64,000 bases of DNA, taken from positions 1,612,001 through 1,676,000 of the forward strand of contig CP102255.1 in the NCBI GenBank assembly GCA_025146135.1, in the 5' to 3' direction. Both the position numbers and the translations under genes were made by a program. Of the stretch, positions 42,927-52,466 are shown in pieces (position 1 is the first letter of the stretch; the number at the start of each line of letters is the position of its first letter). The stretch comes from Anaerotruncus colihominis. Lineage in GTDB: Bacteria > Bacillota > Clostridia > Oscillospirales > Ruminococcaceae. The notes under the pieces are model-generated. The model saw only the letters and a program-made list of their open reading frames with translations, was not told the DNA's origin and made no database searches.

Positions 42927-43306
42927 TCATTAAAGACATGCAGCGTATTTGGATTACAACAAACCGCACAGTCAACCATTATGGAGAAATACAAAGCCAC
43001 TACACGGATTTGCGTACTGAATGGGTTAATGCGCAGTTCGTTTCAGATGAGCTTGAGGCCAAAACATACGGCGAAGTAACAAACAGCGTCCTTAATATTC
43101 GTACAGATACCATTCCGTCGTACAGCAAAGGCGATCACATTTATTTTTCTGAGCCGGAATCAACAGGTATGGTAGAAATTGATGACGTCGAATATATGGA
43201 ATATCCGCCGGGGGATTATGCGGTTGAAAGCGTAAAGCCAGCCTATATCGGAGGTACTCATATCAGGAATCCGACTATTTGTACGGCGCGGGTGGTAACA
43301 AAATGA
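42923..43306 (+). CDS. Head closure protein
   Basis: This 127-residue beta-rich protein sits between connector and gp10-like genes, the usual place of the head-tail stopper. It overlaps its neighbours on both sides by about four bases. Confidence 0.7.
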   Translation: MIIKDMQRIWITTNRTVNHYGEIQSHYTDLRTEWVNAQFVSDELEAKTYGEVTNSVLNIRTDTIPSYSKGDHIYFSEPESTGMVEIDDVEYMEYPPGDYAVESVKPAYIGGTHIRNPTICTARVVTK

Positions 43307-43836
43307 TCAAAGCGAAGATTAAACGGAAAACCAAAGGTCAGGGGCTTCAAGGGGTGAAGGCACAAATCTCGTCCGCCGTCCGTCAGGGAGTTGAAGCCGC
43401 TGCGAGAGACACCGCCAGACTTGCCGTTCAATTTGCGCCTGGACCTGTAAAATCGGCGATCCGCGTAGAATTAATTGACATGAATTCAAAGGATGTAATT
43501 GCGGCGCGCGTGTTCAACGACACAAAAGTGGTTCCGTGGAGCAGCTACACAGAGTTTGGAACAGGACTCTATGTCGATAACGAGGGCATCAATGATGCAA
43601 TCCGCTTAAAACGGGCAAAGCGCATTCCTTGGTACATTCATGTGTCAATGGTTCCCAAATCATTCGCTCGATATGGATATCCGCTTGTCACCGGCCAAAA
43701 TGGCGAACAGTATTGGGAGGTAGACGGCATGAAACCGCATCCGTATATGATGCCGGCGGCGTTCCAAAATCGTGACCGGAATGTACAAGCGGTATTGCAA
43801 TCGATACAGGAGATGGTGAGGAGTGTAACAGGATAA
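43303..43836 (+). CDS. HK97 gp10-like tail completion protein
   Basis: This 177-residue protein has the gp10 pattern VRQGVEAAARDTARLAVQFA, then AARVFNDTKVVPWSSYTEFG and PHPYMMPAAFQNRDR. I use ATG 43303; the upstream in-frame start lies deep in the previous gene. Confidence 0.85.
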   Translation: MIKAKIKRKTKGQGLQGVKAQISSAVRQGVEAAARDTARLAVQFAPGPVKSAIRVELIDMNSKDVIAARVFNDTKVVPWSSYTEFGTGLYVDNEGINDAIRLKRAKRIPWYIHVSMVPKSFARYGYPLVTGQNGEQYWEVDGMKPHPYMMPAAFQNRDRNVQAVLQSIQEMVRSVTG

Positions 43837-44234
43837 TGTTTCCGCCATATAAAATTGATCGTGAATTATTGACCAAGGTCATTCAACAGAAATTGACCGA
43901 GGTGGAAACTCTCGGAAGCGAGCGTGTATTGCTCGAAAATCCGGGGACAACGGCAAAGTTCCCGGTCTGCGTATTATATAACTTCCAGGCGCGGCCCCAA
44001 AACTTCAAAGCGTCCTATGCGCTGTCAATCACAATAGAGGTATGGGCGCGGGAATATTATGAAGCACAGCGGATATATCAGCAGGCTGCGGACAAGCTGT
44101 CGGAAATCAATTTCGTTGAGGTGGCGCCAACGCCGCAAACAAAAGACCCAATTACCAAAAAGCAACGCTATGGCAGCACATTTGAAGCTGGCTGGAGCGC
44201 GATTAAAAACACTTTTTATGTGAACAGGAGTTGA
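43836..44234 (+). CDS. Tail terminator/completion protein
   Basis: This 132-residue protein, start MFPPYKIDRELLTKVIQQKL, has SYALSITIEVWAREYYEAQR in the middle, typical of small tail-completion proteins upstream of the tube gene. Confidence 0.72.
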   Translation: MFPPYKIDRELLTKVIQQKLTEVETLGSERVLLENPGTTAKFPVCVLYNFQARPQNFKASYALSITIEVWAREYYEAQRIYQQAADKLSEINFVEVAPTPQTKDPITKKQRYGSTFEAGWSAIKNTFYVNRS

Positions 44235-44238
44235 TAAA

Positions 44239-44706
44239 ATGGCACAGAATGATCCAAGTTTGACCCCACCCGTAGCATCAAAGTTTACAGAGCTTTGGTA
44301 TGCATCAACAGAGGATACAAGTCTCAAACAAGTATTCGGCGTTCAGTCCATTCCTACAGTTATTTCTGCGTCAGAAGATATCACATATCGGACGCTGGAA
44401 TCTGACACTGAATTCAGCGTACCGGGTGTGCGCCCTTATGAAACCATTGAAATCGAAACGCTCTACTATAAAGAGCAGTATGACGCCCTCAAGGCGTTGG
44501 AAAGCGCCGGCACAATCCCCTGGTGGTATGTAAAGCTCCCTGATTCTTCGGCTGGAACAAGCGGAAAGCCAACTGTCATCAAATGGCGCGGCGCTCTGTC
44601 GGTTGCGTTGTCCGAAATCGCGTTGGATGACATGATCCGGTCGACTCTTACGATTGGAAAATCGACAGTCCCGGAAACAATCGAAGGTTTGCCGTCAGAA
44701 GGTTGA
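44239..44706 (+). CDS. Major tail tube protein
   Basis: This 155-residue beta protein (VISASEDITYRTLESDTEFS, then VPGVRPYETIEIETLYYKEQ) directly precedes the tail chaperone genes, the fixed position of the tail tube gene. AGGAG upstream. Confidence 0.82.
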   Translation: MAQNDPSLTPPVASKFTELWYASTEDTSLKQVFGVQSIPTVISASEDITYRTLESDTEFSVPGVRPYETIEIETLYYKEQYDALKALESAGTIPWWYVKLPDSSAGTSGKPTVIKWRGALSVALSEIALDDMIRSTLTIGKSTVPETIEGLPSEG

Positions 44707-44726
44707 GCTATTAAGGAGAAATACGA

Positions 44727-45221
44727 ATGCTTTTAAAAACGAAAAACACCGAATTTGAGACAGAATATACGATTGGCGCTTATACGCGGCTGAAAAAGGA
44801 GCTTAAGTGTGACAACTTGCGGACGGCGCTTCTGGTTGCGGCCAAGAGCGAAGATTATGAAACCTTTGCCCGTTCTATCATGGCCTTTTCAGGAGGTCAT
44901 ATCAATCGTATGGATGATGCCTATATGGCGATTGATACATATGTATTTGAAAATGAGTCGACGTATTTTGAGGCGTTTATCCAGCTTGTCGCAGAAATCG
45001 GAGAAGCCGGTTTTTTCAAAGAAAAGAGAACGCCGGAGGAGCTGCGCAAGATGGCCGAGGCTCCGGATTTGGCCATCGATATGGACGCGCTTACAGCGGA
45101 GGCGGTTCGCATGTTCCGGGGCGAGGCTCTTGGGAAGATGGTGGCGGAAATGGCCGGTACTATTCGGACTGGTGCGAATACATCGACGATCTCCGACCCG
45201 CTGCCTATGAAAGCGGAATAA
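44727..45221 (+). CDS. Tail assembly chaperone G
   Basis: This 164-residue helical protein between tube and tape measure genes is of the gpG type. The downstream open frame (next entry) is in the -1 frame and continues upstream into this gene, which suggests the usual G/GT programmed frameshift. AAGGAG precedes the ATG. Confidence 0.8.
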   Translation: MLLKTKNTEFETEYTIGAYTRLKKELKCDNLRTALLVAAKSEDYETFARSIMAFSGGHINRMDDAYMAIDTYVFENESTYFEAFIQLVAEIGEAGFFKEKRTPEELRKMAEAPDLAIDMDALTAEAVRMFRGEALGKMVAEMAGTIRTGANTSTISDPLPMKAE

Positions 45222-45241
45222 AACCGCTGGAATTTGAGGCC

Positions 45242-45511
45242 ATGACCGTGCAGCAGGTCGCGGAGTACCTTGAAGCATATAGCCGCAAACGGCTGGATGA
45301 TTTTAAGGAACAGGCGATCCTGCTGCAAGGCCAGGCATTCCAGATTACATCAGGTATTGCGCAATTGCTTGATAAAAAAGCAAAGTTCCGTGGTTTGGAT
45401 AAGATTTACCCCGAATTGTTTGGAAAGAAAAAAATAGATATCTCCACTATGACGCCGGAGCAGATAGAACGTGCGACAGTCAATGCGTGGAGTGTATTTT
45501 TAGGAATCTAA
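45242..45511 (+). CDS. Tail assembly chaperone T part (frameshift product)
   Basis: From 45242 the frame encodes 89 residues (QQVAEYLEAYSRKRLDDFKE and following). The same frame is open upstream and reads YYSDWCEYIDDLRPAAYESG, then IKPLEFEAM, which looks like real protein. So T is probably made by -1 frameshifting from G. The ATG at 45242 has only a weak GAGG. Confidence 0.7.
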   Translation: MTVQQVAEYLEAYSRKRLDDFKEQAILLQGQAFQITSGIAQLLDKKAKFRGLDKIYPELFGKKKIDISTMTPEQIERATVNAWSVFLGI

Positions 45512-45565
45512 GCCCCTAACAGAGCCTTGAGCCGTGGCGGATTCATACCAGGATGGTGGGCATGT

Positions 45566-48500
45566 ATGGGACAGGCAATTACAGTTGAAGAACTTCAGAT
45601 CGTCATTTCTGCACAGGTCAAAGATGCATTGCAGGGAATTCAGCAGGTCATGACCAAGCTCCAGCAGATGATGAACGTAAAAATGCCGGACTTGCAGCGG
45701 CAGATGCAGAGTATCACGGTGCCCATGCAGCAGGCATCCGCGCAGGTCCGGAAAACAACTGAACAGAGCAGCGAAGCTGTGCGCAAATCAACAGAAGGCA
45801 GCAAGAAAAGCCTTGAAAGCCTTTATGCGCAGTTGGGACAACTGAACGCCCGGTTGGAAAATCAGCGAAAAATCTATGATGGGTTGGTTGAAAAGTCGCG
45901 GTCCATTTCTTTTAAACATGGAGATAACAGTCTTGAGAGCGCAAGGATTGAAAAAAGTCTTTTGACTGCGGCCGAGACGTATGATCGTCTAAAAGCCAAA
46001 TCCGATGCAGTTCGTGCGGCCATTGCGAAACTGAAAGAACCCTTTGAGCAGGCGGCGTTGGCCGCAAACAAGTGCGCGGTTTCAACGGAGAAAGTCACCG
46101 GCGCTATGGCGGGGAGCGATCCTGCGTTAAACAAAAGCGAACAGGTTATCCGGCGCGTACAGGAAAGCATGGAGAATCTTGCTAAATCTACGGAAAAGTA
46201 CAAGGATATTGGGAAATCATCAGTATTATCAGTCAATAACATTTCAAGTGGATTTGCAGAGACGAATGCACCGGCAGAGCAGATTGGAAAGACACTCCAA
46301 CGTATCAAAGGAACCGTAGAACAAGCCGGGAGATCAATTGAAAAGTATGGAACTGTAGAAAAAGCAGTTGTAAACAAAGTAGCAGGCGCTTTTGAACAAG
46401 CGGCAGCAGCAGCGGATAAGTATACTACTGCAACAGAAAAAGTAGCAGGCGCTGTAACTGGAGCAACTGCCCCATTAAATAACAGCGAACAGGTTATCCG
46501 GCGCGTACAGGAAAGCATGGAGAATCTTGCTAAATCTACAGAGAAGTACAAAAATATTGGGAAATTACCGATTAATGATTTTTCAGGCGGATTGGCAGAA
46601 GCCAATGCGCCCGCGGATCAAGTTGATAAGACAATCCAACGTGTCAGGGACGGTACTGAACAGGCCAGAAAATCCACGGAGAAATACGGGAAAGCGGCAA
46701 AATCTGCCGCGAGTAAAGCAGCGGGAGCATTTGAAAAGCTGGGCAAGGTGATAAAAAATGCCCTGATTATTGGAGTGTTTTACAAGTCTTTCCGCAGTTT
46801 GTTTAAATTCATTTCAGACGGAATTAAAGCAGCTATTTCCGCGCCTGAAATTGAAAATATGTTCAACGTGGCGTTTGGAAGTATGGCATATCAGGCGGAT
46901 CAATTTGCGCTGCGTCTCAAAAAGGCGTTTGGCGTAGATCAGATTGCGGTTAAGCAGATGCTTGGCACTTTCCAAAATTTCAATGATTCAATGGGAATTG
47001 GAGCGCAGACAGCTTATAAGATGTCAACGACTCTGACCCAATTGGCCTACGATATGGCGTCGCTCTATGAAATGGACGTCAATCAGGTGTATGAAAACCT
47101 GCAATCCGGGCTGCAAGGAATGCCGCGCGCATTGTACAAATATGGTATCGCCATCACAGACGCAAATATCAGGCAAACCGCGCTGCGGTATGGAATCGGA
47201 GAGACTGGGCGGGAACTGACGTCACAGGAAAAAATTATCGCCCGATACATAACTATTTTAGAACAGACCAAGAACGCGCAGGGAGACATGGCACGCACCA
47301 TCGAGTCACCGGCGAACCAACTGCGCATTTTAAAAAGCCAGTTGACAGCGGCCGGCCGTGCGATTGGACAAGCGTTCATGCCGTTCATTCAAGCTGTTCT
47401 GCCGTTTTTGAACGCATTGGCGGTTGTGCTTGAACGCGTGGGGAATGCCCTGGCGCGTTTTACATTCCGTTTGTTTGGGCGCGATTTTGACGCCGAAATG
47501 AAGGAGAAGCAAGAAGCTCTGAAAAATTTGGGCGACAGTACGGGAAGTGTGGCAGGAGCGCAGGAGGACCTTGCAGACGGCATCAATGATGCGAAAAAGT
47601 CTGCGAAAGGCGCGTTGGCGCCCTTTGATGAACTGACCGTGCTGCAAAAAGATATGGCTGATGCATCTGTGCCGGACATGTCAGGCGGGGCATATGAGTT
47701 TCCAGATCTGCCTACGCTTGAGCCGCCGGAGGGTGAATCCCCATATGAAAAGATGGCCGATAGAATACTGGCAAAGTTTACAGAAATATTTAATGAGATC
47801 AGAACGTTTTGGGACAAATACTTTGCAGAGCCTTTTGCACAGGCGTGGGCTAAAATAAGCCCGCAAATTGAAAAGCTTAAAGACACTTTCGGGAAAATAT
47901 TTGCCGACATTTTAACACTCGCGCAGCCATTGACAGATTGGTTTTATAATAATGCAATTCCAATGTTGCAGCAGTTAGTAATAACAGGCGGTGATGTGCT
48001 GGCAGGTCTTTTGGATAGCATTAATATGGTTATTCTAGACATCTGGAATGCCCTTTTCCCAATGATACAGGCATTTATAGAATTGGCGCTGCCGGCCATT
48101 ACAGATTTTGTAACAGAATCGATAAAAACCTTTGGAACTCTATTCGATGAAGTCAAAAAAATATTTGATTTAATTTGGACGGGAGCTATAAAACCTGCAT
48201 TGGACTTGATCTCACAAATTTGGCAGGACCTTATGCAGGACATTAAAGATTTATGGGATAAGTGGGGCGTAACCACTTTTGAGAATATTCGTGAAACAAT
48301 TCGAACCATATCCGGATTGTTTCAAAAAACTTGGGAAACGGTTTTAAAGCCTATCTTTGATAAAATATTTCAAGTGCTTGGGGAATTATGGACCGAGCAT
48401 TTGAATCCATTGCTGGTCAAAATTGGAGATTTTGTAATGACACTCGCAAATGCGGCGATGGATATCTATAACCAGTTCATTGCACCCATTGTAGGATGGT

Positions 48501-50020
48501 TTATTGAAACCCTAGGGCCTGCGATTTCAGAAACGGTCAATGTGATAATAGATGTAGTCGGGGGACTTTTAGGAGCGATTTCAGATGTTGTTGGGAGCAT
48601 TTTAGATGTATTGGGTGGGGCCATTGATTTTATAGCGGGAGTATTAACAGGCGATTGGGATCGTGCATGGGATGGCTTGGAAAGGACATTTACAGGTGCG
48701 TGGGATGGAATGGTTAAATTTTTTTCTGGTGTATGGGAAACACTCACTGGGTTATTTGATACTCTGATGGAATCAGCAAAAAATGCAGCGGATCGTGTTC
48801 TTGAATTTATAGGACTTAAAGAAAAGACGAAAGAGGCAGCAGATGAAGTTGGAGAAGCAATCACAACTGGAACAGAGGAGGGGATCAAGAAGAATTCCAA
48901 CAAGCCGCAAAGTGCGGCGGTTGATATGATGGACCAATCGATAAAAGGTGCCAAAGAAAAGGCTGGAATTCATTCACCATCGACAGTATTCGCAGAGATT
49001 GGTGAAAATTTAATTTTGGGATTGGCAGAAGGTATCCGAAACGGTACATCTACAGCACTTTCATCTATCCAAGAGCTTGTAAATGGCCTGCGGGACGCGC
49101 TCCAAACGGCATTCTCTACAATGGATTCTATGGGCGGCGAAGGTGTTGAGGTTGGTATTATGCCTGGACAGGGCGGCATGTTCTATCAGTTTGGAATGCA
49201 GCTCATGCAAGGATTGTCAGCGGGAATAACGGCTGGACAGGTGCTTGTAACACAGGCAATTGTTGCGGCCGCTGATACAATCAAAACTGATTTTAAGACA
49301 CAATTTGAGATTGAAGAATTGTCAGGAGTGTTCACAGAGTACGGACGGACGTTTGATGAAAGCCTTGCAACAGGTATTACCGATAACACAGAATTTGTCT
49401 TGGAAGCTTTACAGGGCCTTGCCGAAACTATTGATGAACACTATGCGGAATTCATGGAAGAATTCAGCGGTACTTTCGCGGAAGATATGGACGAATTGTA
49501 TGAAACCTTATCGGATACGGTTTCGAGCATGGAGGAATCTGTAACTGATGCGACATCACAAATGATTAATTCAATCTCCCGCCTGATTTCACGCATTGAA
49601 AAAGCGATAGACCGTCTGTTAGAACTATATGATCTTGGCGGATCATTTGGCGGCGGATCAGGTCGGGATAAAGATAAGTCAAAAACTTCTGGCTCCGGAG
49701 AGCGTTCGATATCAGGTCGCACCTTAGATATTCCCCAGTTGGCAAAAGGAGCAGTTTTGCGGCGCCCAACAATTGTCAATGTAGCAGAATATGCAGGAGC
49801 TATGAGCAATCCCGAAATCGTTTCACCGCGTAATATTATGTATGATACGGTTGTAGAAGCTAATGCTCCATTAGTATCAGCCATGTCGCAGATAGCGAAT
49901 CGAATTATTACTGCCATAGAAGAAAATCAACCAATAACAGAAATAGGGGATGATATCATTTATGCAAGCGCCAAGCGCGGCGCGCGAAAATATAACCGCA
50001 TGATCGGTTCAATTATATAA
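45566..50020 (+). CDS. Tape measure protein
   Basis: This is the largest gene (1484 residues). Its parts are an N-terminal coiled region, two internal repeats of about 100 residues (around EQVIRRVQESMENLAKSTEK), a Gly/Ala region with membrane helices near residues 390-420, the tape-measure domain (LGTFQNFNDSMGIGAQTAYK), long hydrophobic helical stretches (residues about 800-1050) and a C-terminal tail. It sets tail length and travels in the tail lumen. ATG 45566 follows GGATGGTGGG. Confidence 0.95.
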   Translation: MGQAITVEELQIVISAQVKDALQGIQQVMTKLQQMMNVKMPDLQRQMQSITVPMQQASAQVRKTTEQSSEAVRKSTEGSKKSLESLYAQLGQLNARLENQRKIYDGLVEKSRSISFKHGDNSLESARIEKSLLTAAETYDRLKAKSDAVRAAIAKLKEPFEQAALAANKCAVSTEKVTGAMAGSDPALNKSEQVIRRVQESMENLAKSTEKYKDIGKSSVLSVNNISSGFAETNAPAEQIGKTLQRIKGTVEQAGRSIEKYGTVEKAVVNKVAGAFEQAAAAADKYTTATEKVAGAVTGATAPLNNSEQVIRRVQESMENLAKSTEKYKNIGKLPINDFSGGLAEANAPADQVDKTIQRVRDGTEQARKSTEKYGKAAKSAASKAAGAFEKLGKVIKNALIIGVFYKSFRSLFKFISDGIKAAISAPEIENMFNVAFGSMAYQADQFALRLKKAFGVDQIAVKQMLGTFQNFNDSMGIGAQTAYKMSTTLTQLAYDMASLYEMDVNQVYENLQSGLQGMPRALYKYGIAITDANIRQTALRYGIGETGRELTSQEKIIARYITILEQTKNAQGDMARTIESPANQLRILKSQLTAAGRAIGQAFMPFIQAVLPFLNALAVVLERVGNALARFTFRLFGRDFDAEMKEKQEALKNLGDSTGSVAGAQEDLADGINDAKKSAKGALAPFDELTVLQKDMADASVPDMSGGAYEFPDLPTLEPPEGESPYEKMADRILAKFTEIFNEIRTFWDKYFAEPFAQAWAKISPQIEKLKDTFGKIFADILTLAQPLTDWFYNNAIPMLQQLVITGGDVLAGLLDSINMVILDIWNALFPMIQAFIELALPAITDFVTESIKTFGTLFDEVKKIFDLIWTGAIKPALDLISQIWQDLMQDIKDLWDKWGVTTFENIRETIRTISGLFQKTWETVLKPIFDKIFQVLGELWTEHLNPLLVKIGDFVMTLANAAMDIYNQFIAPIVGWFIETLGPAISETVNVIIDVVGGLLGAISDVVGSILDVLGGAIDFIAGVLTGDWDRAWDGLERTFTGAWDGMVKFFSGVWETLTGLFDTLMESAKNAADRVLEFIGLKEKTKEAADEVGEAITTGTEEGIKKNSNKPQSAAVDMMDQSIKGAKEKAGIHSPSTVFAEIGENLILGLAEGIRNGTSTALSSIQELVNGLRDALQTAFSTMDSMGGEGVEVGIMPGQGGMFYQFGMQLMQGLSAGITAGQVLVTQAIVAAADTIKTDFKTQFEIEELSGVFTEYGRTFDESLATGITDNTEFVLEALQGLAETIDEHYAEFMEEFSGTFAEDMDELYETLSDTVSSMEESVTDATSQMINSISRLISRIEKAIDRLLELYDLGGSFGGGSGRDKDKSKTSGSGERSISGRTLDIPQLAKGAVLRRPTIVNVAEYAGAMSNPEIVSPRNIMYDTVVEANAPLVSAMSQIANRIITAIEENQPITEIGDDIIYASAKRGARKYNRMIGSII
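46136..46539 (+). repeat. Duplicated segment in the tape measure gene
   Basis: A 56-base block at 46136-46191 recurs exactly at 46484-46539, within two protein repeats of about 116 residues. Confidence 0.85.
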
Positions 50021-50059
50021 GAACAGGAACGCCCCGTTATTTACGGGGCGTTCCTGTTC
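50021..50059. terminator. Bidirectional terminator between tape measure and cargo genes
   Basis: GAACAGGAACGCCCCGT (50021-50037) pairs perfectly with 50043-50059 around a 5-base loop. It ends the tail operon rightward and meets the stop of the leftward gene. Confidence 0.8.
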
Positions 50060-50463
50060 TATCGCAGTTTATCTCTTATATCATATAATGTATCTAATAT
50101 TTCGCTGATGGCTTTTAATAATGATGCAGATAACATAGTAGAAAGTGCCATTAAAATAAATGCAATAATTAGAGTGAGAAGTTGATTGAATGGTAATGAG
50201 GCCCTATCTAAAGTGGAAAGCAGAAAAGCAAGAAATAATATGATGCCTCCAATAGTTCCAGCCAAAATAATCAGTTTCACAAGAACATCCAGGACTTCAA
50301 CAACATTTGAACGGTTATAGGTTTTAACTAATCGAACCTCTTTTGATTCTTGCACTGGATTCGTACTATTTTGGGTTGATAAGATGTTTAAGGCACAATC
50401 AGAGCACAATCCAAGCTTTTCAAATTCGGCCGGGATTTCCTTGCCGCAATTTTTGCATGTCAT
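50059..50463 (-). CDS. Zinc-ribbon protein with two membrane helices
   Basis: This 134-residue protein starts MTCKNCGKEIPAEFEKLGLC with a second pair CSDC, then a linker, then two membrane segments (VKLIILAGTIGGIILFLAFL and TLIIAFILMALSTMLSASLL). Its function is unknown. It is read leftward, opposite to the tail operon, and so is likely expressed in the lysogen. Confidence 0.65.
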   Translation of the reverse strand: MTCKNCGKEIPAEFEKLGLCSDCALNILSTQNSTNPVQESKEVRLVKTYNRSNVVEVLDVLVKLIILAGTIGGIILFLAFLLSTLDRASLPFNQLLTLIIAFILMALSTMLSASLLKAISEILDTLYDIRDKLR

Positions 50464-50488
50464 GGTTTACTTCCCCCCATTGGGTTTT

Positions 50489-50866
50489 TTACGGATAATA
50501 GGGGTTGGGTTTAAACAAGAGCGTAATTAAATCGATCAGCCATCCAATACCTAAAAGACCGCCTGTACATAAATAAACAATTCCAAGTAAAATTTTGCCT
50601 TCATAAAATTTATGCACGCCCAAAATGCCAAGGAAAAGACAAAGGAAAAACGCGACCCATTTATTTTTTGCTTTTACACTTGGACCGGATGCAGTTACTG
50701 TATTCGTATTTGTATTCGTGTTATTTATAATAATTGTTGGCGGTTGTGGAGCGGCTTGATTTGCTGATGCAGTAGTAACTGAAATATCTTGATCCTGCGA
50801 CATGGGAGTTCCACAAGAAGGACAAAACTTTCCCGTTGATTCTGTGCCGCATTTAGGACAAAGCAT
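50489..50866 (-). CDS. TM2-domain protein with zinc ribbon
   Basis: This 125-residue protein has an N-terminal CPKCGTE ... CPSCGTP ribbon, an Asn/Thr-rich linker (IIINNTNTNTNTVTASGP) and a TM2 domain with its signature (FFLCLFLGILGVHKFYEGKI, then LLGIGWLIDLI). Leftward, upstream of the other ribbon-membrane gene. Function unknown. Confidence 0.8.
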   Translation of the reverse strand: MLCPKCGTESTGKFCPSCGTPMSQDQDISVTTASANQAAPQPPTIIINNTNTNTNTVTASGPSVKAKNKWVAFFLCLFLGILGVHKFYEGKILLGIVYLCTGGLLGIGWLIDLITLLFKPNPYYP

Positions 50867-50960
50867 TTTCTATTCCTCCAATCAATAACCATTATCTTTT
50901 AAACTTTTTCAATATTATACAATATATTTATACTGATGTCTACTAAAATTTGGTTTTATC

Positions 50961-50989
50961 TTGACAATATACACTATAAAAAGTATAAT
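50961..50989 (+). promoter_or_regulatory. Perfect consensus promoter of the cargo lipoprotein
   Basis: TTGACA (50961-50966), 17 bases, TATAAT (50984-50989), 41 bases before the lipoprotein start. No operator-like repeats are evident, so it should be on in the lysogen. Confidence 0.8.
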
Positions 50990-51030
50990 TTTGGTGCTAA
51001 AGGTAAATTTTAAATGGTGGAGGAAAGAGA

Positions 51031-51966
51031 ATGAAAAAAGTGATATGTTGTCTAACCTCAATTATGTTAATCGGATTTGCTGGCTGTGCCAATGATACAA
51101 ATCAAACCCATGAAGAAACAAGCAGTAGTAACTATGGACAGGTTACAACACAATCCAGTGAAATAACTGCATCTGGTTCCCTTGAGGCACAAGAACCGGC
51201 CCAAACTTCGCAAGAAAGCGGAGAGGTGATTATCAATGAGCAGGTGCTTGTTGACGAGAATGGGATTAAAATTACAGCAACAGGATTTGATGAAGGTGGA
51301 ATATTTGGTCCTGGAATTAAACTGTTAATCGAAAATAATACAGATACGGATTTAACTGTACAAGCAAGGAATGCGTCTGTTAATGGATATATGATTGATA
51401 CATCCATTTCGGCGGAAGTTGTTGCAGGCAAAAAGGCGAATGATACAATTGACTTTATGGAGTCTGATCTTGAAACATGCGGGATTACAACATTGGCTGA
51501 TTTTGAATTCTCTTTTCATATTTTTTCAACTGACGATTGGCAGGAGTATTTGGATACACCGATCGTCCAGGTGAAAAATGCGAGTGTAGATTCATATAAT
51601 TATGAATACGATGATACGGGTACCCTTCTTTATGAAGGTGAAGGAATTCGTATAATTTCCAAGGGCATGGCAGAAGAAGGATCTTTCCTTGGCCCAAATC
51701 TCAAACTGTTTATAGAAAATCTAAGCCAACAGGGAATAACTGTTCAAGCCCGTGACGTTTCAGTGAACGGATTCATGGTTGATACATCACTTTCCGCAGA
51801 GGTACTTCCTAATAAACGAGCTAATACAGAATTAACCTTGATAGAGTCTGATTTAGAGGAAAATGGAATTGCAGCAGTAAACGAAATTGAATTGTCTTTT
51901 CACATCTTTGAATCGGAAAGCTGGAATGACATTATTGATACAGAGAAAATAACGATTACATTCTAA
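51031..51966 (+). CDS. Lipoprotein with two tandem homologous domains
   Basis: This 311-residue protein has a lipobox GFAGC (Cys at about 19), a Ser/Thr/Gln-rich linker and two repeats of about 105 residues. The shared pattern is LLIENNTDTDLTVQARNASV in the first and LFIENLSQQGITVQARDVSV in the second, each ending SFHIF with a DWQE or SWND. They look like beta-sandwich domains of the DUF4352/DUF5068 kind. It would face the cell exterior. Own consensus promoter, own terminator. A superinfection exclusion or host-modifying role is an inference. Confidence 0.8.
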   Translation: MKKVICCLTSIMLIGFAGCANDTNQTHEETSSSNYGQVTTQSSEITASGSLEAQEPAQTSQESGEVIINEQVLVDENGIKITATGFDEGGIFGPGIKLLIENNTDTDLTVQARNASVNGYMIDTSISAEVVAGKKANDTIDFMESDLETCGITTLADFEFSFHIFSTDDWQEYLDTPIVQVKNASVDSYNYEYDDTGTLLYEGEGIRIISKGMAEEGSFLGPNLKLFIENLSQQGITVQARDVSVNGFMVDTSLSAEVLPNKRANTELTLIESDLEENGIAAVNEIELSFHIFESESWNDIIDTEKITITF

Positions 51967-51983
51967 TACTTGGACTGAAATTG

Positions 51984-52015
51984 AAAAGGGCCGGGAAAGC
52001 TTTCCCGGCCCTTTT
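51984..52015. terminator. Terminator after the lipoprotein gene
   Basis: A perfect 16-bp palindrome with AAAAGGGCCGGGAAAG and its complement, T-run at the end. It works in both directions. Confidence 0.85.
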
Positions 52016-52028
52016 CTCTATTTATTAT

Positions 52029-52298
52029 TTACACTTGGTTTGTTTGATCCGTCTCGTCATCTTTAGAAGGCTGGACGGCAAAAAACGGCGTCAACAATTG
52101 GGCAGTCGAAATGCCAGTAGCTTGACTAAGGCGATCAAGAATTTTAAGGTTAGTATGAACTTCTGCTCGCTCGATTTTCGCATAGCTTTTAACACTAGTC
52201 TTGATGCGGAATGCTAATTCCTCTTGACTGATATCATTGATTGTGCGATATTCCAAAAGGTTGCACGCCAAAATGACCCTAGATTCATCGTACTTCAT
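52029..52298 (-). CDS. XRE HTH protein in the cargo island
   Basis: This 89-residue protein starts MKYDESRVILACNLLEYRTI at ATG 52298, with GGAGGA seven bases upstream. The HTH is ISQEELAFRIKTSVKSYAKI and a basic-leucine tail follows. Leftward, behind the coiled-coil and repressor genes. Confidence 0.72.
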   Translation of the reverse strand: MKYDESRVILACNLLEYRTINDISQEELAFRIKTSVKSYAKIERAEVHTNLKILDRLSQATGISTAQLLTPFFAVQPSKDDETDQTNQV

Positions 52299-52466
52299 AA
52301 TTATTTCCTCCCGCCTCGTTATATGACGATTTATGGAAATAATTGTATAAATTAGTCGTATTTTGGCGCAAGAGCGATAAGACCCTTGACAAACTTTTTT
52401 AACTGTACAGTTAAAAACACAAAACAGGGTGGCGCACGCCACCCTGTAAATCTGATGTCTTGTTTA

